64,000 nt of DNA from Bacteroidota bacterium (lineage in GTDB: Bacteria > Bacteroidota > Bacteroidia > Bacteroidales > Bacteroidaceae), in NCBI GenBank assembly GCA_023425865.1, contig JAFABV010000046.1, positions 1 through 64,000 of the forward strand, in the 5' to 3' direction. Positions 24,517 through 33,202 of this stretch are shown piece by piece (the first letter of the stretch is position 1; every line of letters begins with the position of its first letter). The position numbers were made by a program, and so were the translations under genes. The notes beneath the pieces are model-generated. The model did not search any database and was not told the origin of the DNA. It saw only the letters and a program-made list of their open reading frames with translations.

Positions 24517-26079
24517 TTGAAGACTTTTTGCTTAACGGTACTATGCCTGGTCGCGGCGCTCGTCCTGGTGTCGTGCCACGACAAGGTTGAAAATCCCAAC
24601 AGCAACCTTTCGCTGGACGACTATACGCCTATGAAGACGTCGTCGTACCGGCTGAACTCCCGTAGGATACGGGAGGAGATTGGCGTATTGGTACGTGCCG
24701 ACGCCGACTCGATGCTGGCCGACCGCCGCACCAAGAGCTATTATCTCAACACCCACCCTTTCATTTGGGTGGACCGCAAGGGGCTCGACCACCGTGCCGA
24801 CACGCTGCTGCGGCAGCTGCAGGGGGTGAGCGAGATGGGGTTTAACCCGCGCCGCTTCCACCTGCCACAAATCGCGCGCGACCTGGAGCGCATGCGTACG
24901 CTCGACTTCGACACGGCATCCAACTCGATCAACAAGGTCATGGCACGGTTAGAGTATTATCTCACTAAGGCCTATCTGCGCTATTCCACCGGACAGCAGT
25001 TTGGTTTTGTCAATCCCAAGACGACGTTCAACCGCCTTGATGTGCATGACAGCACCGGAACGCGCCGCACCTACAACACGCTCTTCGCGCTGAAGGTGCA
25101 CCAGCCCGACAACGCTTTCTTTCGCAAGGCCCTGCACAAGGTGAAAACCGACAGCGTCGGTCCGTTTCTACGTGAGGTAGAACCCACCAGCCCGTTCTAT
25201 TACAAGCTGCGGGCGCTGCTCGCCAAAGGCACTGTTGACCGTGCCACGCTCTTGGCCAACATGGAACGGTGCAGATGGCGCATGGACGACTATCCGCAAC
25301 AGCATCGCAAGCACATCATCGTCAATATACCCTCATTCCACCTGACAGCCACCGACGGCGACAGCGTCTTGACGATGCGGGTGGGATGTGGAACGCTGCA
25401 GAACAAGACGCCACTGATGGCCGGACGCATCAAGCGCGTAGACCTCAACCCACAGTGGATCATGCCCAAGAGCATCATCCGCAAGAGCATATTGCCACGA
25501 TTGGGCAACAGGGCTTACTTTGCCCAGCACCGGTACTTCATCCGTGATCGTGAGACCGGAGAGAAGGTCGACGTCGCACAGGTAACGCCGCAGATGCTCC
25601 TCAGCGGACAGTATCTCGTCATACAGGAGGGGGGCATGGGCAACGCCCTGGGCCGAATGATATTCAGGTTCGACAACAACCTGTCCATCTACCTCCACGA
25701 TACCTCGTCGCCCGACTTCTTCGCCCTCGATGACCGTGGGGTGAGTCATGGCTGCGTGAGGGTGGAGCGGCCCTTCGACCTTGCCGTTTTTCTCATGGAG
25801 AACAAGGACCCTGAGGTAATCGGCAAGGTGAGCTATTCCATCCACGCCGACGTGTCACCACTTGGAAAGGACACCGAGGAGCTGACCGAGCGACAGCAGC
25901 AGGTGCTCGACACCTTGAGGCGCGACAAGCTGATGGGGAACATCAAGATAAAACCGGAGATACCCGTTTACCTGCTCTATTACACCCTGTTCCCCAACAG
26001 CAAGGGGCGTATAGAACAGTTCAGGGATGTTTATGGCTATGATGCCGTCATCGGCCAAATCATACGCAACTATATGTAG
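24517..26079 (+). CDS. L,D-transpeptidase, YcbB/LdtD-like lipoprotein
   Basis: Forms 3-3 cross-links in peptidoglycan or anchors proteins to it. The YkuD catalytic motif is HGCVRVERP with the nucleophile C413, preceded by a substrate-side segment LYLHDTSSPDFF. An N-terminal lipoprotein signal (LVLVSC) and a long helical lead domain resemble the YcbB group. The start is TTG at 24517: the signal peptide begins there and no ATG or GTG fits. At 520 residues it is of normal size. It probably shares a transcript with the small gene before it and the sigma factor 27 bp after. Confidence 0.88.
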   Translation: MKTFCLTVLCLVAALVLVSCHDKVENPNSNLSLDDYTPMKTSSYRLNSRRIREEIGVLVRADADSMLADRRTKSYYLNTHPFIWVDRKGLDHRADTLLRQLQGVSEMGFNPRRFHLPQIARDLERMRTLDFDTASNSINKVMARLEYYLTKAYLRYSTGQQFGFVNPKTTFNRLDVHDSTGTRRTYNTLFALKVHQPDNAFFRKALHKVKTDSVGPFLREVEPTSPFYYKLRALLAKGTVDRATLLANMERCRWRMDDYPQQHRKHIIVNIPSFHLTATDGDSVLTMRVGCGTLQNKTPLMAGRIKRVDLNPQWIMPKSIIRKSILPRLGNRAYFAQHRYFIRDRETGEKVDVAQVTPQMLLSGQYLVIQEGGMGNALGRMIFRFDNNLSIYLHDTSSPDFFALDDRGVSHGCVRVERPFDLAVFLMENKDPEVIGKVSYSIHADVSPLGKDTEELTERQQQVLDTLRRDKLMGNIKIKPEIPVYLLYYTLFPNSKGRIEQFRDVYGYDAVIGQIIRNYM

Positions 26080-26105
26080 CAGTCTCTCATAACAGTTATC
26101 ACATC

Positions 26106-26654
26106 GTGGCAGAGATCAACGACAACGAAATCGTCAGGCTACTCACTGACCCCAAAACGCGGCGACAGGCGTTTACGCAGGTAGTGAGACAGTACAGTGA
26201 ACCTCTGTACTGGAAGATTCGACGCATTGTACTCACCCACGACGATGCCAACGACATACTGCAAAACACCCTGATAAAGGCCTGGACCAACCTCGACCAC
26301 TTTCAAAACAAATCCAAACTCTCTACGTGGCTGTACCGCATCGCCATGAACGAGGCACTCGATTTTCTCAGGCGACAAAAGACCGCGGGGAAGGTAAGCG
26401 CTGACGACGACCAGGGCGTGGCCAACCAACTGCTGGCCGACGACTATTTTGATGGTGACGAGACCGAGGCGCAACTGCAACAGGCCATCGCGCTACTGCC
26501 CGACGTGCAGCGCATGGTGTTCAACCTGCGCTATTTCGACGAGATGCCCTATGCCGAGATGAGCCAACTGCTGAGCACCAGCGAGGGGGCGCTCAAGGCC
26601 AGCTATCACCTTGCCGTGAAGAAAATCAGCGAGTATTTCAAGCGCCATGACTGA
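26106..26654 (+). CDS. ECF-family RNA polymerase sigma factor
   Basis: A 182-residue sigma factor of the extracytoplasmic-function type. Region 2 is in DDANDILQNTLIKAWTNLDH with STWLYRIAMNEALDFLRR, and region 4 in RMVFNLRYFDEMPYAEMSQL with KASYHLAVKKISEYF. It starts with GTG at 26106, 27 bp after the L,D-transpeptidase stop. The next gene is a short one-TM protein in the anti-sigma position. I infer an envelope-stress circuit, given its neighbours. Confidence 0.9.
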   Translation: MAEINDNEIVRLLTDPKTRRQAFTQVVRQYSEPLYWKIRRIVLTHDDANDILQNTLIKAWTNLDHFQNKSKLSTWLYRIAMNEALDFLRRQKTAGKVSADDDQGVANQLLADDYFDGDETEAQLQQAIALLPDVQRMVFNLRYFDEMPYAEMSQLLSTSEGALKASYHLAVKKISEYFKRHD

Positions 26655-26760
26655 GGACTGCCGGCAGAAGGGGGGAGAACAGAGAACGGAATGCAGAAAA
26701 TGGAAAACCGCGTTAAACTTTTGCGCGTGATATACGTCATAAGATAAAACAAGTAAGATT

Positions 26761-27150
26761 ATGGATCAGGAAGAGAAATTCATCGAAGAAACATGTGGGC
26801 GAAAGACACCTTTCCGGGTGCCTGAAGGCTACTTTGACCGCTTCGCCGATCAGCTCGTCCAGAATCTTCCCGAAAGGGAACCCATGATGAAGGCCAAAGT
26901 CGTAGAGCTGAAAACCTCACGCTGGCACCGATACCGCACCACCGTAGCGGCGGCAGCCTGCGTATGTGCGGTGGCGCTCACACTTGGTGGCTACCTGAAC
27001 GGACGAAGCTTACGCGACGCGCGCGCCCATATTGCCACGGAAACCGAGCAGCAGGCACGTACGAACTATTCATCGGCCGACGCCATGGCTGACTATGCCA
27101 TGATGGACAGCGAAGACATGTATGCCCTGATGGCCGAGGCCGACAACTAA
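26761..27150 (+). CDS. One-TM protein, putative anti-sigma factor
   Basis: A 129-residue protein: a soluble N-terminal part (FRVPEGYFDRFADQLVQNLP), one membrane helix at about 62-82 (TTVAAAACVCAVALTLGGYL), and a short acidic exported tail. No zinc-binding anti-sigma motif (HxxxCxxC) is seen, so the anti-sigma role rests on layout and position after the sigma gene. The PxGYFxxF segment recurs in Bacteroidales proteins found in this position. The gap before it (106 bp) is larger than within the rest of the run and includes TTAAACTTTTGCGCG, a possible alternative promoter. Confidence 0.6.
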   Translation: MDQEEKFIEETCGRKTPFRVPEGYFDRFADQLVQNLPEREPMMKAKVVELKTSRWHRYRTTVAAAACVCAVALTLGGYLNGRSLRDARAHIATETEQQARTNYSSADAMADYAMMDSEDMYALMAEADN

Positions 27151-27174
27151 TATGGATAACAAAAGGATAAAGCT

Positions 27175-27600
27175 GTGAAAAAAATCATTATGATATTGGC
27201 AGTGGTGGTTGCCGCGATTCAGATGCAAGCGCAAAACCACCCACAGAAGTTTGACCCCAAGCAGTTTGAGGCCGAACTCGAACAGTATATCACTACGCAA
27301 GCCGGACTGTCGCCACAAGAGGCGGCCAAGTTCTTCCCCTTGTTCAAGCAGATGCAGGACAAGCAGCGACTACTGTTCAACAAGATACGTACCTACCGGC
27401 ACGTTGACGTGCGTGATAACAAGGCGAGCTTGGAAGCCATCAGGGCTTGCGACGAGAGCGACTTGCAAATCAAGAAAATCCAGATGGAATATCACGAGAA
27501 GTTTTGCAAGATATTGCCTGCCGGTACGGTACTGAAGATCATCAAAGCCGAAGAACGCTTCCACCGAAAGATGTTCAAGCGTATGGCAAAACCGCAGTAA
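27175..27600 (+). CDS. CpxP/Spy-like periplasmic protein
   Basis: A 141-residue exported protein with a signal peptide (ending AIQMQA/Q) and an all-helical charged body. The segment LSPQEAAKFFPLFKQMQDKQ fits the LTxxQ-style motif area of CpxP/Spy/periplasmic heavy-metal sensor proteins. It is likely a chaperone or stress sensor downstream of the sigma factor. The GTG start at 27175 is chosen because the signal peptide begins there. Confidence 0.65.
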   Translation: MKKIIMILAVVVAAIQMQAQNHPQKFDPKQFEAELEQYITTQAGLSPQEAAKFFPLFKQMQDKQRLLFNKIRTYRHVDVRDNKASLEAIRACDESDLQIKKIQMEYHEKFCKILPAGTVLKIIKAEERFHRKMFKRMAKPQ

Positions 27601-27675
27601 AGCGCAATGGCTTCGCCGAACTCCGTATATCGGATTCAGCGAAGTCATTGTCGTTGTTGCCACTTGATGTTTATA

Positions 27676-29157
27676 TTATTGAGCCGTCACGCTCTTGATC
27701 CACCTAAACAACTCGTCGAGCGAATAGTCGCCACTGTGCGGACGATTCCATGCCAACTTGAAGTTTACATCCTTGCCCATATTCTCTAACTTGGTGGCAA
27801 GATTGATAGGGATGGGGAACGACGTGTCGCGGTCGCGCGCGCCATGGCGTATGTACCAGTGGGGAGCCACCGTGGTCTGCGCCTCACCCATCATGACCAT
27901 CGGATTCAGCAGGCGAGCATTCTCCTCTGTCGTCGCGGTCAACGTTGTGCCAGCTTGCGCGGCCGACCATGCGGTAAAGTTGACACTGCTGCCATTGGCA
28001 TCACCAAACTCCTCGTTTTCACCACTTGCGGCAGCGCCGTCTACCTGATAGCTGTCGAATGCAGGTACACCTTTCAGCGGCTGCGTACTCACAACATAGT
28101 TCAGGTACTTCGCCATATCGAGTCCGGTGATATATTCACCCACCATCTTTGGCGAAGAGCCGGACATGCGGGGCATGGCTTGCCGCTGTGGTCTGACACC
28201 GCCATTCACCGGAGCCTGGAACGCGCCCATGGCCGAGAACGTGAAACCAATGGTATCGGGAATGGTAGCGCCGGCATCCTTAGCCTCTTGGGCACTCTTG
28301 ATGATGATGCTACGGATGTAGTCGAGATAGTTGTCTGCCGTTAGAGGGGTGCCGTCGGGCTTCTTCAGCCCAAGAGTGTTGACATAGTCAGGAAACTGCA
28401 AGGACAGCTGGCGAATGAGTTTCTGCTTACTCTCACCCAATGCCTTGCGGCTATCGGTCTGCCCATAAAGCCATTCGTAGGCCATGTCGGCATGCTGCAG
28501 GTCTGTGATGGGACAGAAGCATACTGCCGCAAACACGTCATCGCGCTCGTCGGCGGCACCCATAGCCGCCAGATACTTGGCATAGGCTGGATTATTGCCT
28601 GTACCACCCATCAGGGCCGACATGGCACCTCCAGCGCTTGTCCCGTCGGTAATGATGCGCTCGGCATTGCCCACCATTTGCGCGTCAAAGTGCCGCAGAT
28701 ACCGTATGGCTGCCTTCAAGTCGAGAATAGCTTTCGGGGCGCGCCCGGTATACACCGTCTTCTTGCCCACCGTCACTGTGGAATTACGCCCACGCGTACC
28801 GGGTATCACCAGCACATAACCCTCGGCCAAAGCCCTGCCGCTGGCATCTGTGCTCTGGGGCATGGAAGCCTGAGAGGCCATGTACCCACCCACGTAGGTA
28901 CGAAGGAATATCGGAGTTTGCTGTGTGGCGCCCTGAGGAACAAATACGTTGAGATACTGGTAGGTGGAATCTTCTACATGGGTGACATAGAATAGTCGGG
29001 TGTACGCCGTGTAGTTTACCACTCTTCCGTCGGGCATAGTCAGACTTTCGGCAGTGCCCTTTGCGGGGTCGAAAGTCAATGGAGTAACACTTTTCTTTGC
29101 CGCGAACGTCGCGGAAAAGACCGAGGCGGCCACTACCGCCAGAACCGTTTTTCTCAT
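27676..29157 (-). CDS. Secreted tannase-like (subtype B) alpha/beta hydrolase
   Basis: A 493-residue exported hydrolase with a signal peptide ending at TFAA. Nucleophile elbow: GTSAGGAMS with S174. The acid/histidine pair is supplied by the C-terminal IRHGARDRDTSFP and WNRPHSGDYSLDELF, the layout of subtype B tannases. Those enzymes split galloyl or other phenolic esters. A feruloyl or acetyl esterase is possible, since relatives are often simply called alpha/beta hydrolases. A pectate lyase on the same strand lies 276 bp upstream, consistent with plant material as substrate. Confidence 0.75.
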   Translation of the reverse strand: MRKTVLAVVAASVFSATFAAKKSVTPLTFDPAKGTAESLTMPDGRVVNYTAYTRLFYVTHVEDSTYQYLNVFVPQGATQQTPIFLRTYVGGYMASQASMPQSTDASGRALAEGYVLVIPGTRGRNSTVTVGKKTVYTGRAPKAILDLKAAIRYLRHFDAQMVGNAERIITDGTSAGGAMSALMGGTGNNPAYAKYLAAMGAADERDDVFAAVCFCPITDLQHADMAYEWLYGQTDSRKALGESKQKLIRQLSLQFPDYVNTLGLKKPDGTPLTADNYLDYIRSIIIKSAQEAKDAGATIPDTIGFTFSAMGAFQAPVNGGVRPQRQAMPRMSGSSPKMVGEYITGLDMAKYLNYVVSTQPLKGVPAFDSYQVDGAAASGENEEFGDANGSSVNFTAWSAAQAGTTLTATTEENARLLNPMVMMGEAQTTVAPHWYIRHGARDRDTSFPIPINLATKLENMGKDVNFKLAWNRPHSGDYSLDELFRWIKSVTAQ

Positions 29158-29335
29158 CTTTGAAATTTTCTTTGGAGTTTGTCGAGACGGGGACGTTCCC
29201 GCCTGCAGCCCCTACCAGGACTTACACCGTATCGTTATGATACGCTGTTTACTGAATAACGGCCAAAACGCCACAAGGTTTATCTTAGGTATAAGCATTT
29301 AACGTTAATTAGTGATGGGGCGGTTTGTCACCAAA

Positions 29336-29369
29336 ACAGGGGATGTGCCTGTCTTCGCACATCCCCTGT
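29336..29369 (-). terminator. Terminator of pectate lyase operon
   Basis: ACAGGGGATGTGC pairs perfectly with GCACATCCCCTGT around an 8-base loop; on the minus strand it is followed by TTTT. Confidence 0.75.
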
Positions 29370-29433
29370 CCATGTTTTCGCAGATCGTTTCATGATACAG
29401 CAGAAGAGGCTTGGCCGTCTCCCGCCCCATGTA

Positions 29434-31632
29434 CTACTTCGCGGTCAGCTCTATCAGGAAGAGGTTACGAACGTCGGCTTTGGTGATCTCATAACTGCCT
29501 GCCTCAAGGTCGAGGGTGTAGGTGCTGGCACTACCCGTCAGCTTGTTGCCATTCAACTTAAAGGAGGTGGTCTCGGTGTCACCAAACACCACGGTCAGGG
29601 CCATGTCGCCGGCCAAGGTGAACTTGACGCTCGTCGTTGACTCCATCTTCAGGCAGGTGTTGTAAGATACACCATTGTAAGTGGCCGTTCCCTTTGAGTT
29701 TGAGCCGTTGCCCACGACCGTAAAGAGATTAGACGAGGGCACGCCATTCTTGTCAAAGCTACACAACACTGAAGCACTGATACCCGAGTCTGTAGGCGTT
29801 GTCGGGTCGGTAGGGTCGGTGGGGTCGGTGGGAACCACGGGGTCGACAGGTTCTGTCGTGCCACTGCCCGTGGGCGTATAGCCTGTATATGCGTCGATGA
29901 GGGCGGCCAATGTCTTGTTCACGCCATAGTCGGTGTCGTCGGTGGCATTGTTGAACGTGTACTGCAGGTCGCCGTGATTCAGTCTTCCCGCGCCGTAGTA
30001 TCCGGTCACCACCGTGGGCACGTCGGCCGCGGCGTCGGGCGTATAGGCGTACATGAGTGACGCATTGGTGTCGAAATTGTTGTATCGGTTGCCGCCACTC
30101 AGGGTCACGACGGTCTCGGGCACCTGCGCAGTGCGGTCGGTGACCTCGTAACAGTCAAAGCTCGTGTTGTTCTGCGCCCAGGTGATCGGTTCGTAGTACG
30201 AGCTACCGCCAGTCTCCGCGAAGATATTACCGTATGCCTTGATCATGCCCCCGGCCTCGCCTGAGAAGGTGCCTGTGCCTCTGGCGTCGGTGCCTTGCAA
30301 CGAAATGAGCAAGGGGTCGTGGGCATGGCGGAAGTAGTTGTTCTCGGCGAAAACGCTCGACCCCGTGGTAGCGCCAATGCCATATTTGGATACGCCGTCA
30401 TAGTAATTGTTCCACAGGTGTACCGACATGGTGCGTATACGGGCATGGCGTGAGTCGCTATGGTCGAACCAGTTGTGATGATAGGTGATGTAGTTGGGAC
30501 CGCTCTCGCTGGTCATGCCTGCCATCGACGACTTCCCCGTATCCCAGAAATGGCAGTGGTCGATGGTCACAAACTTGGAATCTGACTTCACGTCGATGGA
30601 GCCATCGCCCTTGGCATGGTCACCGGAGCCGGCCTTGCCATAGAACACATCCATGTGGTGAACCCAGATATTGGAGTTGTCGGTGTCGAGCGAGATGCCG
30701 TCATCCATCTGTCGCATGATGCCGAGGTTGCGGAACTCTACGCTCTTGCTGTTGCGCACCAAGAAGCCAAATCCCTTGATGGTAGCGTCCTCGCCAATAC
30801 CTTCAATGGTGATATTGAGCACGTTGTCGGCCGTGCGTCCCTTGACCTGCAGACCCTCGGCACTGCTACCAAACCTGTCTACATCGCCCGCGTTGAGCGT
30901 ACCGATGACGCGCACCGCCAACGGGGTGGTGACATTGCCCTTCTCATAGGCAGAGAGGATGGACTGAATGCCGGTAAACGCCCCCGACGACAACTGCGCG
31001 GTAACGGTCTTGGCGGTGGCGGCACTCACATAGATCACCACGGCACCGGCCTTCAGTGTGCCGTCGTCGTTATAGGCACCCACGCCTTGATAGTCTTTAT
31101 GGGCAAAGCCTGCGCGCTGGTAGTTGGTCACCGTGAGCGCTCCGGTCTCCGTGGCCTTGTCTTCTGCCTCACTGCCTGCAATCACAGGTACCACCTTCAG
31201 GGTATAGCTGCCCGCCTTGAGACCTACCATGTCGGCGCGTACATAGCTGCCATAGGTGCGCACCAAGGGCTGGTCGATGGGCGTATAGGCCGCATAATTG
31301 CCACCTTTAATATATACACGATAGTCTGAGGCGCCCTCCAAAGGCTGCCACTCTGCGTAGGCCGACTCTAACCATCCTTGGGCTTCGGTGATGACCACCG
31401 CCCCCTCGGCAATCTTCTGAAAGCTGATGCCTCGCACTGTTCCGTTGAAAGCGGTGGGACTACCCGTCACAGGATTCACCGTTACCTCGGCACCGCTGAA
31501 GTCTATGCTGGTCAACTGTCCCGTCGCGTAGCTCTGCACGTTACCGTCGGTAAGCGTCAGGTTCACGCGGTTTTGTGCCACTGCCACCTGTGCAGACAGC
31601 AGGGCGGCTATAATCAGATAATGGTGCTTCAT
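29434..31632 (-). CDS. Secreted PL1-family pectate lyase, multidomain
   Basis: Cleaves polygalacturonate by beta-elimination outside the cell. After a signal peptide (AQVAVAQ) come a beta-rich N-terminal region and a fibronectin-III-like part (about 80-170). A right-handed beta-helix follows (about 200-550) with PL1 landmarks: NIWVHHMDVFYG, GDGSIDVKSDSKFVTIDHCHF, YHHNWFDHSDSRHARIR. A DPTDPTDP-type linker (about 605-625) joins a C-terminal beta-sandwich of about 100 residues, which may bind carbohydrate or act in surface attachment. At 732 residues it is longer than single-domain PL1 enzymes. It overlaps the upstream small gene by 4 bp. Confidence 0.88.
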   Translation of the reverse strand: MKHHYLIIAALLSAQVAVAQNRVNLTLTDGNVQSYATGQLTSIDFSGAEVTVNPVTGSPTAFNGTVRGISFQKIAEGAVVITEAQGWLESAYAEWQPLEGASDYRVYIKGGNYAAYTPIDQPLVRTYGSYVRADMVGLKAGSYTLKVVPVIAGSEAEDKATETGALTVTNYQRAGFAHKDYQGVGAYNDDGTLKAGAVVIYVSAATAKTVTAQLSSGAFTGIQSILSAYEKGNVTTPLAVRVIGTLNAGDVDRFGSSAEGLQVKGRTADNVLNITIEGIGEDATIKGFGFLVRNSKSVEFRNLGIMRQMDDGISLDTDNSNIWVHHMDVFYGKAGSGDHAKGDGSIDVKSDSKFVTIDHCHFWDTGKSSMAGMTSESGPNYITYHHNWFDHSDSRHARIRTMSVHLWNNYYDGVSKYGIGATTGSSVFAENNYFRHAHDPLLISLQGTDARGTGTFSGEAGGMIKAYGNIFAETGGSSYYEPITWAQNNTSFDCYEVTDRTAQVPETVVTLSGGNRYNNFDTNASLMYAYTPDAAADVPTVVTGYYGAGRLNHGDLQYTFNNATDDTDYGVNKTLAALIDAYTGYTPTGSGTTEPVDPVVPTDPTDPTDPTTPTDSGISASVLCSFDKNGVPSSNLFTVVGNGSNSKGTATYNGVSYNTCLKMESTTSVKFTLAGDMALTVVFGDTETTSFKLNGNKLTGSASTYTLDLEAGSYEITKADVRNLFLIELTAK

Positions 31633-32081
31633 TTCTTCTGGAATTTAATGATGTTGCTACCTGCCCGTACAATGTATGTGCCCCGTTGCAGGCCGTCGAG
31701 CGGAAGTGTTGTTGTAGACGCGGATGCAACGGTCTGAATGAGTTTTCTGCCGGCGACATCGTACAAAGTGATACGCTCACCTACAACCAAGCCACCAAGT
31801 TCTAAACGGTTGCCTACAAGCTGCGAGCTCGCATAGGCATTGACCCGACCGATGGAAGTGAGGGCAGACAGATCGATGGTAACCTCATCCATGTCTGCGC
31901 TCTGGTCTGTGGTACCATCACTGAAATGCAGAATGACATTATCGCCTGAGAACGTCAATCTCGACAACGTGTGCTCCACCACGCTGCCGTTGACCGTGAC
32001 AACGGCACCTGGCGACTGGGCATGGAGGCATAAGGGAACGGAAAGGCAGAATAGACCTGCGAGGAGTAGACTTTTATACAT
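31629..32081 (-). CDS. Small exported protein with sorting-domain-like end
   Basis: A 150-residue protein with a signal peptide ending LHAQ. The N-terminal half (TVNGSVVEHTLSRLTFSGDN) resembles the first domain of the downstream pectate lyase; the C-terminal half (ITLYDVAGRKLIQTV, LQRGTYIVRAG, IIKFQKK) resembles a type IX sorting domain. Stop and next start overlap by 4 bp, so the pair is translationally coupled. No known family. Confidence 0.7.
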   Translation of the reverse strand: MYKSLLLAGLFCLSVPLCLHAQSPGAVVTVNGSVVEHTLSRLTFSGDNVILHFSDGTTDQSADMDEVTIDLSALTSIGRVNAYASSQLVGNRLELGGLVVGERITLYDVAGRKLIQTVASASTTTLPLDGLQRGTYIVRAGSNIIKFQKK

Positions 32082-32120
32082 GCGTAGTTATTGGTTTGAT
32101 AATCAGACATATCAGCAAGC

Positions 32121-32129
32121 ACAAAGATA
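32121..32129 (-). promoter_or_regulatory. -7 box for pectate lyase operon
   Basis: TATCTTTGT on the minus strand, 40 bp before the start of the small leader gene. Confidence 0.55.
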
Positions 32130-32220
32130 CGTGATTTGCCCCTATGTCCATACTCTACGCGGCGTAATTCGCACGTAAACGTTTGCGCAAATAAACGTGG
32201 AACAGGCTCTGACAAAACAA

Positions 32221-32258
32221 AAGCAGGAACGTATATGCCTTACATACCGTTCCTGCTT
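32221..32258 (-). terminator. Terminator of pflB-pflA
   Basis: An 11-bp perfect stem (AAGCAGGAACG / CGTTCCTGCTT) with a 16-base loop, followed on the minus strand by TTGTTTTG. Confidence 0.75.
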
Positions 32259-32313
32259 GAAAGCTATCCGCGCGCCGACTTCATGGCAGCGCGACGCGAC
32301 GTCATGCCGCCCC

Positions 32314-33081
32314 TCACGCCTCCAAAGGCACCTCTGCCATAATACGGTTGGCGTGGGCCACCCGCTCCGGCGTGGGCTGAGGCACATCCTTCAAAGGATA
32401 GTCTATGCCGAGTTTCTCGTACTTGCTCACGCCAAGGGTGTGATAGGGCAGTATGTCGATACGCTCGATATGATGAAGCGTCTTCAGGAAATCGGCCAAC
32501 CGATGGAGTTGGTCGTCATCATCGGTGATGCCGGGAATGAGCACATGACGTATCCACACCCTTTGGCCGATATCTGAGAGGTAGCGCGCGCAATCGAGAA
32601 TATTTCGGTTGCTGTGGCGCGTGAGCCGACGGTGCGCCTCGTCATCGATGTGCTTGATATCGAGCAACACGGTGTCGGTGTATTTCATCAGTTCCTCAAA
32701 CTTAGAGAACCAGCGTCCATTGCGCGTAAAGGGTTGTGCCGAAGTGTCGAGACAGGTATTGATGCCCCGCTCGTGGGCCTTGCGAAACAATGTGATGAGC
32801 GCATCGATCTGCAGCAGAGCCTCTCCCCCGCTGACAGTGATGCCCCCCTCCTCGCCCCAATAGGAGTGAAAGCGCCATGCCCGGTCGAGCACTTCGTCAA
32901 CCGTCATGCGCTCTGCGCCCTCTTCGCTCCAGCTGTCGGGATTGTGGCAAAACTGGCAGCGCATAGGGCAGCCCTTGAGGAAAATCACAAACCGAATACC
33001 CGGCCCGTCGACAGAACCGAAGGATTCGGTCGAGTGTACGTTGAGTATTTCACTATCGCCTGTCGAACTTGGTGTCATCAT
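32314..33081 (-). CDS. pflA: Pyruvate formate-lyase activating enzyme
   Basis: Radical SAM enzyme that makes the glycyl radical on PflB. The cluster motif is C38-x3-C42-x2-C45 in FLKGCPMRCQFCHNP; GGEALLQ near 85 is the SAM-contacting GGE-type motif. The length of 255 residues is normal. It follows pflB after 121 bp on the same strand and shares its terminator. Confidence 0.95.
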   Translation of the reverse strand: MMTPSSTGDSEILNVHSTESFGSVDGPGIRFVIFLKGCPMRCQFCHNPDSWSEEGAERMTVDEVLDRAWRFHSYWGEEGGITVSGGEALLQIDALITLFRKAHERGINTCLDTSAQPFTRNGRWFSKFEELMKYTDTVLLDIKHIDDEAHRRLTRHSNRNILDCARYLSDIGQRVWIRHVLIPGITDDDDQLHRLADFLKTLHHIERIDILPYHTLGVSKYEKLGIDYPLKDVPQPTPERVAHANRIMAEVPLEA

Positions 33082-33202
33082 ACGTTATTCTTTAGTTCTT
33101 CTATGAACTTCGCTTAGCCATCCAAAACCCGGATACAGTATTAGCCGCGCCACCCCCGGCTGGGGGCAGGGCGAAGCTAATATCGAATGGGAGGATATGA
33201 GA

